Source: Auriscalpium vulgare (taxonomy: Eukaryota > Basidiomycota > Agaricomycetes > Russulales > Auriscalpiaceae). From it: 64,000 bases of DNA. Position 1 is the first letter of the stretch; each line of letters starts with the position of its first letter. Positions 48,866-60,399 of the stretch are shown in pieces. The stretch spans positions 62,001-126,000 of the forward strand of contig JAHBBC010000013.1 in the NCBI GenBank assembly GCA_019915015.1. Direction: 5' to 3'. The position numbers were made by a program, and so were the translations under genes. The notes under the pieces are model-generated. The model did not search any database, was not told the origin of the DNA, and saw nothing but the letters and a program-made list of their open reading frames with translations.

Positions 48866-50459
48866 TCAGTTGAGCTTTACAGACACAGCGTCGGGCGTCA
48901 GGCCGTTAATAACGCGCTTCACACCTCGCCCAGCCTCCGTCGACTTGAACCCAAAGCTCACCCCGCCGCCCAGAGAACGCTCCTCCCCCCGCCCACCTGC
49001 CTTCTTGTGCTCGTCCACAAGCTTGCACAAGCCTTCCAGCGTCGTCCACTGCGGCAAATACCCGAGCCCGCCCTTCTCCGGCGGTGCGCGCGCGCGCGAG
49101 TCGTCCCACACGAGGTGCACCATCGTGAGCGCGAACATCGACGGCTGCAGGTTGACGAGGTCACCATTGAGCGCAGGGACGCACCGCCCAAGCGCGCGCA
49201 GGAACTGGGACGCAGAGACGAGCGGGAGCATGCGCGCGAGGTGCTGCAGCTCGAAGATGTGCGAGAGGAGCAGCATGCCCGTCGCGGACATCCTGGGGAA
49301 TGTCGCGAGGCCGTCGGTGAGCGTGCTGAGCGTCGTGTAGACGTCCCCATACGTGACGGGCGCGCCTGCGTCGCATACGGCGAAAGCCTGCCCGCCGATG
49401 TCGGGGTTCGAGGAGCCTTGAAGCGTGTCGAGCAGCCGCCGCTCGTAGAGTAGATGCGCAAGCGACGCGTTCTCGACGTAGATGAAGTTATGGAGGATGT
49501 TCCCGATCCAGGTCGGGTTGGTCTGCCGCACGAGGTACGCGCCGGCCAAAATGTCGCCACCAGGCCCGTAGATTCCATTCCCCGGGCGCACGCAGCCCGT
49601 GCGCAGGACTCCCCCGCCGGACGGGGTATTGTCCACGCCACGCACGATGTTCTCGCCCTTCGCCTTCGATACAGCGTAGTTGGAGAATGCATCCTCGTGA
49701 CGCTGGGGTATTTGCGCGTCGTCCTTGAACACCTGCACGAAGAACTCGGGCTGCGCCTGCCACGGCCACAGCCAAAACCGCGTACGGCGGACTGAAACTG
49801 AGCCAGACGACGTGTACACGAGCACCGAGACGCCGATCTCGCGCGCGGCATCGACGACATTCTGTGTGCCCTGTACGTTGACTTTGTCGGAGAGTGGAAG
49901 CAGGCGCGGGTGGCGCTCGTAGAAGCGGATGTTGGCGACGGTATGGAACACGGTGATCTCCTCGTCTTCGCCAGCGGGCCATGACGCCTTGAACGCTGCA
50001 CGGACAGCCTCTTTGTCGGACACGTCTACGAGGCGGAAGTCGACGTCTTTGGCGCGACCTGTGGTGAGATCTGGACGCGTCGGTGCGCGGATGTCGAGGA
50101 CACGGATACGTCTGGGATCCTCCCCCCTCTCAACCAGATGCCGCACTATCCATCCACCCAGAAACCCAGACTGTATGTGGCGTCAGCATTGACGCGAGGA
50201 TATGTACTGCGCTGCTTACCCCGCCGAGGACAATGTAACGCCGTCCTGTCCGTGGGGGCAGAACGGTGTCCACTGAGTGCGGAGATGCCTGTATTCGCCC
50301 TGCCGCCTCCCGGGCTTCTTCTGGCGTTATCCGTTTTGCTGAGAAGGCAGACGCGACATCGGGAGGCAGATTCATGATCTTTGCATCGTTGACTCGCACG
50401 TAGACGTAGAAGAGCAATGCAGCTGCAAGCAGAGCAGCGCCTGCGACAAGCAGGCCCAT
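48866..50459 (-). CDS. NAD(P)-dependent 3-beta-HSD/NSDHL-like reductase, membrane anchored
   Basis: Extended short-chain dehydrogenase of the 3-beta-hydroxysteroid dehydrogenase / sterol-4-alpha-carboxylate 3-dehydrogenase (Erg26/NSDHL) type, acting on a sterol-like or other hydroxyl group. Two exons, joined by one intron at about 50144-50217. The N-terminus MGLLVAGAALLAAALLFYVY is a membrane anchor. The Rossmann motif is YIVLGGSGFLGGWIVRHLVE. Then come VFHTVANIRFYERHPRL, NVQGTQNVVDAAREIGVSVL, YTSSGSVSV, the catalytic YAVSKAKGE (YxxxK), TGCVRPGNGIYGPGGD and NFIYVENASLAHLLYERRLL. Length is about 500 residues, longer than a soluble Erg26 because of the N-terminal anchor and a C-terminal extension. 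The true Erg26 of this fungus could be elsewhere; a tailoring role is possible. It lies beside P450-2 on the same strand. Confidence 0.88.
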
Positions 50460-51740
50460 GCTTCGAGACTACTTCGAGATTATGGGGTATGATCGAGCTG
50501 CTCTGATGGGCAGAAAGCGCCTTGATGGGTAGGGGGGGCTACACAGTGTAGAAGGGAGTTCGTCACGGCCATGTTGACATTTGCGAATTCACTAGCGGCG
50601 CGCGCGCGACAACGCCGAGCAACGCCGCCGACCCTGAGTCATATGTAGCGGTTGCTCCGAACGGTCACCGCCGAACGTGCACACTCACCAGACGGTATCT
50701 GCAACGACCGGCAGTGAGGACGAGCGTTACTCAGAGTTTGTACGGAGTAGGATCAACTCGTTTGACGGTACGCTCTGGCAATCTCGACTCTCAGTCGCCC
50801 AGCTCATCGACAGGACGACTATGCAGGTTTTCCAGTATTCTTTCACGATGCCGATATCCATCGCTCCTGTTGACTCCGATTGTGCTTCGGCGTTCGGTCG
50901 TAGCGAGCGTGCATATTCGAATGCCAGAGATAATTGTTCCGGCATTCTGTGACTGTCAGTGGCGGGGAACACTACACAAGGCGGAAACCAGCGACTACGA
51001 CAGGTTCTTGTGTGGTTGGGTGCTCTCAGAAAACGGGATTGGTGGCACTGGACTGCCAGTCACAACCTGCCATGAATCCCCTTCTGTGCTTGCTTAATCT
51101 CACTATCTCTGACAGTTCGCCAACAACCAAAGACTGCCGGGCAGTGCAAACATCTGTCTTCCTCGGAATCCGTCGGGAACAAGACTGTCAACGTGCTGAA
51201 CTTGAAGCAGTGGTCACGGCGCCACCACCGCAGGTCATGCGCGGCACAGTTCGCCTGTATCCAGACGCAGGAACAGTTTCATCCTATGCATCTAAATATA
51301 ACATAGGATACGGCCGGCGGACATTTACGCGACGCTTCTCTCATCGCATAGGTTCCAGCTTCTCTTCGCGCACAGGTGAGTTGCAGGCATTCCTATTCCC
51401 AGATGTTCATCGCCTTTGAATGGACTCCGACAACGTCATGTGGCAATATCTTATTCGAGGAAGTCGTAACGTCCAAAGCTGAGTCACATCATACCGACAG
51501 GCGCCAAGGGCAGTGACCCCATCTCACAGCCTGCGACGTGGTACGTATACTAGTATTGAGTGTCAGCAGGGTCGGTGGTGCCAAATTTGACGCAGGCGTC
51601 GGGGCAGCTGCGGCCTTTGTGCACAGCGAGCCACACATATCAGTCTAATGGGTAACGTACTCAGCCGTCGTTTGACACGGCTGCGAAGTTATAAGATCCT
51701 GCTCTTCGAATCCTACGGATCCACTCACCAAATACCACCC
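50460..51740. other. Intergenic, no supported gene
   Basis: Divergent region between the SDR gene and the TPR gene. Open frames at 50677-51419 show no domain and no splice structure. Confidence 0.4.
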
Positions 51741-53934
51741 ATGGCAGGACTCGTAGGCCCCCGAGACATATTAGACCTAATCCTGAAGCTGAAGTCGATC
51801 TGGGATGAAGTACGTACTGCAATCTCCATCATCCCTCAATGTGACCATTGATGCCCCCTAGGTTGCCGATCTCACGACTCTATACTCGCTCACATCGAGC
51901 TATGGTTTGACTCAACATCCTGCGAAGAAGCGGGCATCAATGAACGGCTCGATTGATGAGGCTCTGGACACGTTATCCCGGTGGGCAACGATTGAGGTTT
52001 AGCGCGCGCCATTGCTTATCGGGATTACAGATCGCTCTCGGAATGTCTACGCCGCTGCAAAGAGCTGAAGCCACCTAAGGGCCACTTCAAGGGCGCAGCG
52101 TGGAAGGCGTGGAACAAGGGAGACGTCCGGAAGGAGATCCAGAGCATCCAGAAATCAATCGGCGCATGCCATCGACAATTCACCGTGGGTTTCCTATGTT
52201 CCCTGCCTCGGCGAGTGCTTTTAGCTGACTTCACCACATCGCGCAGTCGTCCGGAATTTTGATCATCGCCAAGGACGTCTCCAAGTTGCGGCAGGATCTG
52301 CGAGCTGAGATAGAAGCGGGCGTCGTTGCAGGGATCAAACAAGCCATTTCCGATCCCACACTTGCTGTGAAGCTGGTGAGCGCGGAGAACGTGGACAAGC
52401 CCACCGCGAAGAAGTGCCTCCGGGCTGCTAAACAGGTACTTTTGCATCAGCTCATCGACAAGTCTCGTCTCTGTGCTCAACCTCAGCGCAGGACATGACC
52501 GACCGACCTCACTCCAAGGCACCTCATTCTGGGGTGAAGGACAATTACCTGCGTCTCAAGTGCGAAACTCTTGAGGGCATCCTCAAGAGCAAAGACAGTC
52601 GACCCACCCGGCTCGTGCGCAAAGCATCCGGATCATCGCTGGACTTTGCGCGGAACGTCATCGTCACCACCAACCCTGCCGACCCGTCCCATCCCAAGCC
52701 TGACGCTATCCTCCTGTGCCTCGACGCCATCAATGCAAGCCACGAGAGCGAAATGTTATCTCCTGCCGCGGCAAATTCGATTGGGGAACTCTCGATAACT
52801 CTCTGTCAGATCGGTCTGAAGCGCGAGGCGTGCAGTTTGGCGAAGCACGTCGTCAACGCGTATCGCGTGCTCACGGACCGCGACCACAAAACATATTGGC
52901 CGCGCCTCGCTCATGCCTTGGACAACCGCGCTGCAATCTTGAACAGCCTGAATGCCGAGCCAGGAGAGTCGTACGCGTGCGCATGGGAGGCATACCGGAT
53001 CTTCCAGGGTCTCGCTAAGAACTCATCAATCACCTATATGCACTTCGAGGCCATCGCACTGAAGAATTGCGCTAACGCGCTGTGCGCAAAGCGCAAGTAC
53101 TCCCACGCGCTTCCCCTCATACAATCCTCAGTCCGCATCCTGTGCAATCTCGCACACGATTTTCCCCACGAATTCGCTCCTTCTCTCTCGCAGTCTCTTA
53201 ACAACCTGTCAGAATGCTTGACGAACCTAGATGACAAGGAGGGTGCTTTGGCCGCCGCGATCGAAGCTGTTAACCTTGTGACGACGGAGGAGAAAGCGCA
53301 TCCGAACACCTTCCTTCCCATACTCGCCACATGTCTCTTCACAAAGGCGACATGCTGCGAAGACATGGGCAAGACTCAAGACGGGCTTCAGGCTGCCGAA
53401 CGGGTTGTCGCCATCCGGCGGAAGCTGTACAAGTCAGATCGCTATTTATACGGGTCTCAGCTGTCCGACTCCCTCGCTCTCCTATGCGATTTGCACAAGG
53501 CTCTCGACGATCACTCTCCTGAAGCGTTGATGGCTATCGAGCAGGCGGTCACTATTGACAGAGCCATTGGCTCCGAAGAGGACAGCGCGGAGAGCCGAAG
53601 CGCGTATGCTTCCCATCTCCACAGGTACGCCATGCGCTTGACACAGGCCGGTCAAAAGGGGAATGCTCTGGGCATCATGGACGAAGCCGTGCGGGTGAGA
53701 AGGGATCTCTCCCACGTCGATGCAGCCGCGTACAGCGCCGACCACGGTAATTCGCTGTACGACTTCGCCGTGCTTCTGTACCAAACGCAAGAGTACAAGC
53801 GGGCACGGAAGGTCATGCAGGACGCTGTCAACGTCCGCACATGGCTGGTGCACAGAGACTCGAATGCGCACAAAGCGACTCTAGACAATGCACTCAAGGC
53901 GTTGAGGACGATAGAAAAGGCTATGGCCGGATGA
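51741..53934 (+). CDS. TPR-repeat protein with N-terminal helical (MLKL/HeLo-like) region
   Basis: The start MAGLVGPRDILDLILKLKSI leads, through three short introns, into amphipathic helices (VADLTTLYSLTSSYGL, SLSECLRRCKELKPPKG, EIQSIQKSIGACHRQFT, SSGILIIAKDVSKLRQDLRA). This suits a four-helix-bundle adaptor like those in front of fungal NLRs and MLKL. A last intron at about 52436-52491 precedes a long exon with tetratricopeptide-type repeats, for example LDNRAAILNSLNAEPGESYA, SLNNLSECLTNLDDKEGALA, SLALLCDLHKALDDHSPEAL and YDFAVLLYQTQEYKRARKVM. No P-loop or NB-ARC/NACHT domain is present between them. Fungal proteins of this kind are thought to sense ligands through the repeats. An upstream in-frame Met at 51648 is possible. 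The TPR call is firm, the adaptor call tentative. Confidence 0.75.
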
Positions 53935-54473
53935 TCGGAGGGGGGCAGTTTCTGAGAGATGCCGACGCTGCTCGCGCTGCGGTGTTGTTTCAGCCATGTG
54001 CCGTGGACTTGTGCCGTCGCCATGGACAGACTTCTCAGTCTTACAACCGAGGACCTGACCAAGTGGGATGTCACAACGCGTACGTGCCTAAGAGTCGTCA
54101 TTTCGGTCATGATTGACCTTCATCTCTGCCCTCAGGTTCGGTGTGCCGCGGCGGAAACGTTCATGCCGACGTAGTCCTCTGCTGGCTAGCAGGGGGGGGG
54201 GGGGGGAGGATACAGATGACCTTCTACAAGAACGGCAGGGATAGGATTCTGATTACCTCGCCCCGGTGAGGGGTCTTTTGACTCCGATGGGCGTTATCTC
54301 GACAAGCTCACGCCGCACCTTTCTAACGGGATAGCAATGTCATTCAATCAACAGTAAAGTATATGAGCTATGTACAAAGTAGGCAACCGAGACAGACAAC
54401 AAGATATCACACTGTCCAACCAGATATTCGTACAAACGCGATGCGACAGTCGGTGCGCGTCTAATCGTTATTA
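53935..54473. other. Convergent 3' intergenic with 15-G run
   Basis: 3' ends of the TPR gene and the leucine-rich gene meet here. A run of 15 G occupies 54192-54206. Confidence 0.5.
54192..54206 (+). repeat. Homopolymer of 15 G
   Basis: Fifteen consecutive G followed by AGGA on the plus strand, the same length as the run at 42792. Confidence 0.8.
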
Positions 54474-55823
54474 TCACTGCCACTGCGTCGAACCGGGTCG
54501 CATGATCCATATGATTGGAGGGCTCCTGGGATCCGAGTATTCCGGAAAAGTATACGGCTGTTCCTTCAGTAATAATATATGCGAGTGCAAGTCACATCCC
54601 TTGATGTACAAGTGGCGTCGGCTTGGTTGTATGCCGCTGAAGTTCCTCTCGATGAACGCGCTGCGCAACATCCGCACAATGGTAACACCGTTTGGACTCC
54701 CGTTCGCGCCCGCCTTATTCGGCAGATCGCAATCCTCCACAGTCAGGGTCATAAGGCGGGCAAGTTGCGGCTGGAACGCAGCGAGCTGCGCGCCCATCTG
54801 CGCAACAAAGCACGGCGCGGCCTGCTTCTCCAGGAAGAGCTCCCGAAGATCGCCCGACAGATTGAGGATCTGGAGGCACGGGAATTGCGGTGCGTACACG
54901 TCTAGCTGGAGACAGAGGATCCCCACGCGGTACAACGGAAACGCCGTGGCCAGGCACGCGACCATAGCGTGCCAGTCTTGGGGGTGCACACGATCGCGGT
55001 GTGCAAAGGATAGACGGCTCTGGCGGGGCAGGTTACTTTGAGGTGTGCGCCCTGCGAGGAAGAATTCGGTGACCAGGCCCACGTTTCCTTGGGTGAAACT
55101 TGTGCCTTCATGAAGGCGGACACACAGCGCTTGCGCGCTGCTGCCCGGAGCATGGTCGTAGCGGCCATGCAGGATCCTCCCCAAGGTTTGCAGGTCCGCG
55201 TGCGGCATGTGGCCATGCCTGAGCTCGAGCTCAATGTCGATTATGATGTTGCTGCGATACTCGATGCAGTGGAGGAATGATATGGCAGCCTGCGGGTGCG
55301 CGATGAAAGAGAGATTCAGAAGTTGTGGGAGACGGGTACGGTTAGGGCGAGAGCTTGGGGTCGGCGGCATGGAATTCCCCAGCGCGAGGCGTACGAGGTT
55401 TGGCAGATTATGCAGTGCATCACACAACTGGCCCTGACTATCCCAAATGCGCCCACAACCATCCAATTCCAGCGTACTTAAGGACGCGCAGGAAACGCCC
55501 AGGAAGGGGGAGTATTTCTGGATGGCGACGTGCGAGAGGTACAGCTCCGCGAGACCGGCAGGAACGGAGCCCGCAAAAATGCCTTCGGGGATTTTCATGA
55601 TCGCTAAGTCACGGTCTTGGGAGAATATCCGGAGTACACGCAGGTTGGGTGCGTTTGCAGAGCAAAGGGCTTGGACATACGGATAGTCGGGGTTCGTGAG
55701 GTACAGTCTCGTAGCCTGCGATATCCACTGGTCGCCTCGCATGACATTGTTTCGGTCTTCCGCAGCTATTTTGAAGATGTCCTCCGGTTTATGGGCTCTA
55801 CGGAGCTGGTGATTTGCCGCCAT
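54474..55823 (-). CDS. Leucine-rich-repeat-like (F-box-associated type) protein, intronless
   Basis: A single open frame of 449 residues begins MAANHQLRRAHKPEDIFKIA. It has irregular leucine-rich motifs such as LRVLRIFSQD, LAELYLSHVAIQKYSPFLGV, LSTLELDGCG, LPNLVRLALG, LPQLLNLSFIA, LQILNLSGDLRELFLE and LMTLTVEDC. This is the style of the many agaricomycete F-box/LRR proteins, but no F-box is seen at the N-terminus, and a TATA box at about 55952-55959 places the start close by, so an upstream F-box exon is unlikely. The function is unknown; substrate recognition for a ubiquitin ligase is the usual idea. Lack of introns sets it apart from its neighbours. Confidence 0.65.
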   Translation of the reverse strand: MAANHQLRRAHKPEDIFKIAAEDRNNVMRGDQWISQATRLYLTNPDYPYVQALCSANAPNLRVLRIFSQDRDLAIMKIPEGIFAGSVPAGLAELYLSHVAIQKYSPFLGVSCASLSTLELDGCGRIWDSQGQLCDALHNLPNLVRLALGNSMPPTPSSRPNRTRLPQLLNLSFIAHPQAAISFLHCIEYRSNIIIDIELELRHGHMPHADLQTLGRILHGRYDHAPGSSAQALCVRLHEGTSFTQGNVGLVTEFFLAGRTPQSNLPRQSRLSFAHRDRVHPQDWHAMVACLATAFPLYRVGILCLQLDVYAPQFPCLQILNLSGDLRELFLEKQAAPCFVAQMGAQLAAFQPQLARLMTLTVEDCDLPNKAGANGSPNGVTIVRMLRSAFIERNFSGIQPSRRHLYIKGCDLHSHILLLKEQPYTFPEYSDPRSPPIIWIMRPGSTQWQ

Positions 55824-55951
55824 GTCTAGAAAAAATCAAAGGCAAGAGTTCGGCAGAAAATGGATGATCAGGCTGAAGGGTGGCGGGATGGTGGGTGCAA
55901 TGGGTCGCAAAACAGACGAGAGACCTGGCTCCAGATGCTGAGTAGATGCAG

Positions 55952-55959
55952 TTTATATA
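55952..55959 (-). promoter_or_regulatory. TATA box of the leucine-rich-protein gene
   Basis: TATATAAA on the minus strand, about 130 bases upstream of the ATG at 55823, with a CT-rich leader in between. Confidence 0.55.
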
Positions 55960-56884
55960 GAGGTCAGAAGGCCAAGAATAAGGTCTCTATGGAAGTTGCA
56001 CAGCTACTCACCACGAGGAATGTCTAGCAGTCCAAAGAAGAACCTTATTTTCGACAATGCGACGGGTAGCGCACAGCCGACCTCGTTGTAAATGCGCCGC
56101 GCCAAGGACGATGCAGATGGCAATCATCATCACCGGAAGACAAGTGCACTGGAAGAACACTTGTCTTCCGGTGGGGGGTTCGTCACTGAATTCTCTGTGC
56201 AGAGTGCTTCTAGCACTTGTTGCCGTCAGTCGACCATGCACAGGAGACCATGCCCGGAGCCAAAGGAACCGGATTACTGCCTTTCGTTTAAGAGCTGCGA
56301 GATCGAAAGAGACGATAGATAGATCGTCACCAATACAAGGTCTCTTGATACAGGCTTGGACCTCGAGGCGAGGCGGTACAAAGCGCGACACTAGAAGCTC
56401 AGGGAGAAGCAGAAGAAACAAAGGAACCGACCATGAGCGCATGCCGCGACCGCGAGGCTGTTGTTGACGTCGCGAGTATTGTACTTTACTAGGATACCCG
56501 GTCACCAGAACAAGGCCCAATGATAGCCTCGTGTGCGCAGCGACAACGAGAGGCGTAGCGAAAGACGCCCAATCCATGCTGAAGACTCTACTTGAGGCTT
56601 GCAGAGTCCGTGATGGCAACGTGGTTGCGCACAGACGGACGACGCGGAGTCGCTAACAGTATGATGCGCTGGTCCGGTAAGTACTTGTCAGTCTCAAAAC
56701 TAATTGTTGGATAATTGGATTGCGTATATGTAGGGTGTGACAGATATACCGGATTAAATAACGGGCTCGCCCGTCTGATATGCACCATATTCCCAGATGT
56801 GAAAAAATACAACAATCCCCTCGGAAACCCATAAAGCGTACACATCCTTCCATTTGAACCACAGACTACAACACCGCAGGACCG
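55960..56884. other. Intergenic, no supported gene
   Basis: A minus-strand frame of 203 codons (56008-56619) has a hydrophobic patch but no splice partners or recognised motif. It is probably chance. Confidence 0.35.
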
Positions 56885-58808
56885 CTATGGCTTGTCCGGC
56901 AGTCCTTGGTCCCACATGACCTTCGGTGCTGAGTAAATCTCGCGCTCTGTCGACCCGCGGGTAGTGAAGGAAGGCTTGTTGTAGTCGACTACCACCGAGT
57001 GCTCTACGCGCACGCACACATCCAGTTCGTTCGCCTCCTCGGTGACGTCCCTCTCGCCGACGATCTCTTCGCGATCTAAGCGCGAGACCTTGTGCGTTGC
57101 CCCGCGGAGTGCGTCGTTGATGTCGCGTGATGACTGGAGGTACTGCGAGACCACCGCGCGTGGAGCGTCGATGCTGGCCTCTAACGGTGAGAGGCATTTA
57201 GGTGCAGCCGATGCAGAGGTATGAGGGATTCCGAACGTACCGCGAAGGTGTATGAGGATACGCTGGCTCATAATCCATGATACCGCATATCCCAGCGATG
57301 CCCTTCAGATCAGATGTCCATCAGCGTAACGACACATACTCCATCACGAATGACATACCCAGCGGACTGCGCGATAGTGGCGATCAGTATAATCTCATCA
57401 GACACTTGACATGATAGCACCTCACCTGAATGGTTGTATTGCTGGCGCGATACAAGATCAGGTTGAGCACATTAGCTCCTATCAAACGCCGGCAAGCGCG
57501 GTCAAGTCGGCGGAAGACGAAACAACATGTTAACGACGCACCTGTCAACGCAACGAAGTATCCTAGTCCATCATACAGCATCCTATGCCACCAGAGACAA
57601 TTAATATACCGGGGCGATGCGGGAGGTCGCATGAGACGTACACCTTCATGAGATGTGACATCCTGTACTTCGATTGTCAGAGCAAGTAAGCTTTCAGTGT
57701 TGCCAAGATACTACTTACCCCGTAGAGTTTGGACGGCACATGATCAAAAAGTAGGTCGATATTGACAGCGTCATCATGTCGTATAACATCGCCACTAGGT
57801 AGAATACCCAGGCAGCCACTTTGGCATCTGGATCAAGACTGCCTGGCGTGCAGCTGACAGAGAAGCGTGAGGACCGAGGTCAAATAGAGGATGGTTACTT
57901 ACTGTCCCTATTCAAGTTGACGAATAGTTCAGACGCGCGTTGTCCAGAGATGAAGAAGGGCGCTTACATTGGCCGCGACAGCTGCAAAACAAGAGGATTA
58001 GGCGAGCTCCCACTGGCAGGTAAGATTGCGTCGATGCTCACGTGTTCGATGCCACAGATTGCTGAACCATTGAATCTGTCGGATGTGAAGTTGGTCGGGG
58101 TCATTCATTTACGCAGGTGTTGCACGCACAACTATGGCAACGAAGTAACCGGAGAGAACGGCCCAGCCTACCCAACGGTTCCGGCGTGATATGTTGTATG
58201 TCCTGAAGGGCCGTTGGTTTGCAATGCTTGAGATAGATAGAGACAAACATACCGTACGCCTACAATCGCCTGCGATACCATGGTCTGGAGCACTACAGAA
58301 TGTGAAGGGCCACGCAATCAGCATCCGGTAAAAGGAGACGAAGTTGGTTGGCTTACCCTTCAGCACGGGCGCAGCCATGTAGTAGTGTTGACAGCTTTGT
58401 GCTGTAAAACTATGGGAGAAGAAGCCGACATTGCTGACAACTAGGATGAGGATGCTGATGTATCTGCGAGTATTTCATCAGTGACAAAGATAATCGCCGT
58501 GGTAGCTGACACGCACCTGATCAAGACAAACAGAACAAAGCCCGTGCTATTTAACCAGTCCGTTAAGACAGTCCTCGTCCGGTGGATCTAGAGCATCAAC
58601 GCTACCTTAGACGGAAGGATTGAGCCTGGCTCTTGTAGAACCGCCATTCGGAAGGGAGTGTATACAAGTAGCTGATAGAGCAAGGTCAGCACAGCAGAGA
58701 GAGAACGAAGGAGTCAACTACTCACTCATAAAGAGCAATGGCCAGCGACGTTACGCGGAGGTTATTCGCGACTGCGAAAGTGTGGCTGCTGAAGTCGTCA
58801 TTGGCCAT
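56885..58808 (-). CDS. DUF6533 seven-TM-type membrane protein
   Basis: A basidiomycete membrane family of unknown function. Many exons of 15-150 nt join cleanly. The start MANDDFSSHTFAVANNLRVT leads to the DUF6533 signature LAIALYDYLYTLPSEWRFYK. Helices follow: GFVLFVLIRYISILILVVSN, APVLKVLQTMVSQAIVGV, RTYNISRRNRWVGWAVLSGY, VAAWVFYLVAMLYDMMTLSI, VMLYDGLGYFVALTGANVLN and SLGYAVSWIMSQRILIHLR. A soluble tail then runs ASIDAPRAVVSQYLQSSRDI to SAPKVMWDQGLPDKP and the stop at 56885. The family often resembles a GPCR in topology, but ligand and coupling are not known. No break was found; the many phase-matched introns give good confidence. It is divergently placed from the region at 58.8-60.4 kb. 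Confidence 0.87.
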
Positions 58809-60399
58809 TATGAACCGGGCAGCAAAGAAAAGCACAGCAAAGAGGGGATGGGCGCTGGGGGAGCGTAGGCGATGCTCGAAAACACGCTCACTCGGCATCG
58901 AGTCCTTATTAACCGCCTCCGAGTCGAGGGCCATATTTGCGCTTGCCCGAGCCGCCGCATGGCGCCCCGATCCCAGTGTGCCGAAATCTCATTCAATCGA
59001 GATCAAGATTTTCGTGAGACCCGAGAAACGCCACAGGATTATCGTCCCGTCGAGACCTCCGGCCCCGGGCAACTAGGAGACGCACATGCCTGCCACAAGT
59101 GATTGGCGCTTCAATCCCCCGCGAAGAGGGGTGACGAGGAGGAGATGCGGCTATGTTATGTCTTGACATGAGAACCTACGACTGGTTGCATGACATATGG
59201 ATATGTCAGAGATTGAGGGACCAAGGTAGGAAATATCGACATCGATGCGCGCACCGAGAGTCGGAGATTTTTGACGCCCGCCGGTGCCGTTGGATAAAGC
59301 CACGTAAAACATCCTCGACGAGTATAAGAGGACTGTTCCGGGGTTGCCTCGAAGTTGTCTTGGGCCCGTAGTGATGTTGCCTGGAGTCGAAGCGTTGGCA
59401 GTGATTGAGGAATGTGGCTTGATGGCTGGCACCATCATCAGATTCAGAAGTGCGAATTCTCCCAGATCTCCCTATCCCGGCAAATACGAATCGTCTACTC
59501 GACCCGCTCAGAAGTGGATGATTGGAGATGATTGACGTACTAAACGAGGATGGTGACCGACTCAGTGGTTCGGACGGATTTTGCGCGGGAGAAGTCTCGG
59601 TAACGGCGATAAGTAAGTGGCGGCCTGGCCTCAACTGCTTTTCGATCTGTGGCCTCGAGGATCCACGGATAGGCGATCATTTGCCAGGAACAACTTGAAC
59701 TGGCCCAGATACTGGGTTTGCGGCCGTCGTTGGCATTGCGGAGGCCGAGCAGCGTCGTCCTACTATCCTGTCAGTGTCAGCGTGAGCCTGTGCCCAGTGG
59801 CGGAACGAGATCAAGAACGCTCGGCATGGCTCGAGCACCTGCTGACGACTGACGAAATTCGACGCACGCACATCACTACGCCACAGGAACTCGGGCGAGG
59901 TGAGGCTGCGAACGTTCCTATCAGAAATTCCAAGCTCTTACAGTTATCTAGTGTGTCAGTCGCTGTGCTATGGTTACAGGTCTGTTTCATCCGCGTCTCG
60001 AAGAGTCTCAAGACACGTTTGCACCCGGCTCATGTACCATCGTCCTTCTTCAAATCGCCCGCGAGTGCAGGAAGTTGAATACGAGTACATACGGGAACTC
60101 ACCGAGAGCAAGCCATCACTGCCAGGACGTAATTCGGGCGCACTGCGGGCGATGTCTTTGTCGTCAAGGGATCGTGCTCGTGGGAAGACAAAAAGCAGAG
60201 GCTTGGGCATGCCGAGCATAAATTTCGACTCTGTAAAGTCTAGACATATTCATATTGCTCGAGCTTGCGCCTCCTATATATATCAAAGCTTCTCGTCTGA
60301 CAGGATGTCGTTAACATCCAACGGCACCTCCACATGGAGACGCGGCGTCATTGCGGCGGCGGCGGTGGTGTAGAGGGCAGCGTGTGATTGACCGGGATG
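58809..60399. other. Intergenic, about 1.6 kb, no supported gene
   Basis: Contains the DUF6533 promoter. Plus- and minus-strand frames up to 153 codons exist (for example 59617-60078), but none has domain character. Confidence 0.35.

Noticed and set aside
51640..51720. Possible tRNA-like fold ending TTCGAATCC before the TPR gene
   Set aside because: The stem near 51660-51680 has the wrong loop size and the acceptor stem does not pair.
56008..56619. Minus-strand frame of 203 codons with a hydrophobic patch
   Set aside because: It could not be joined to the DUF6533 gene downstream and has no family motif.
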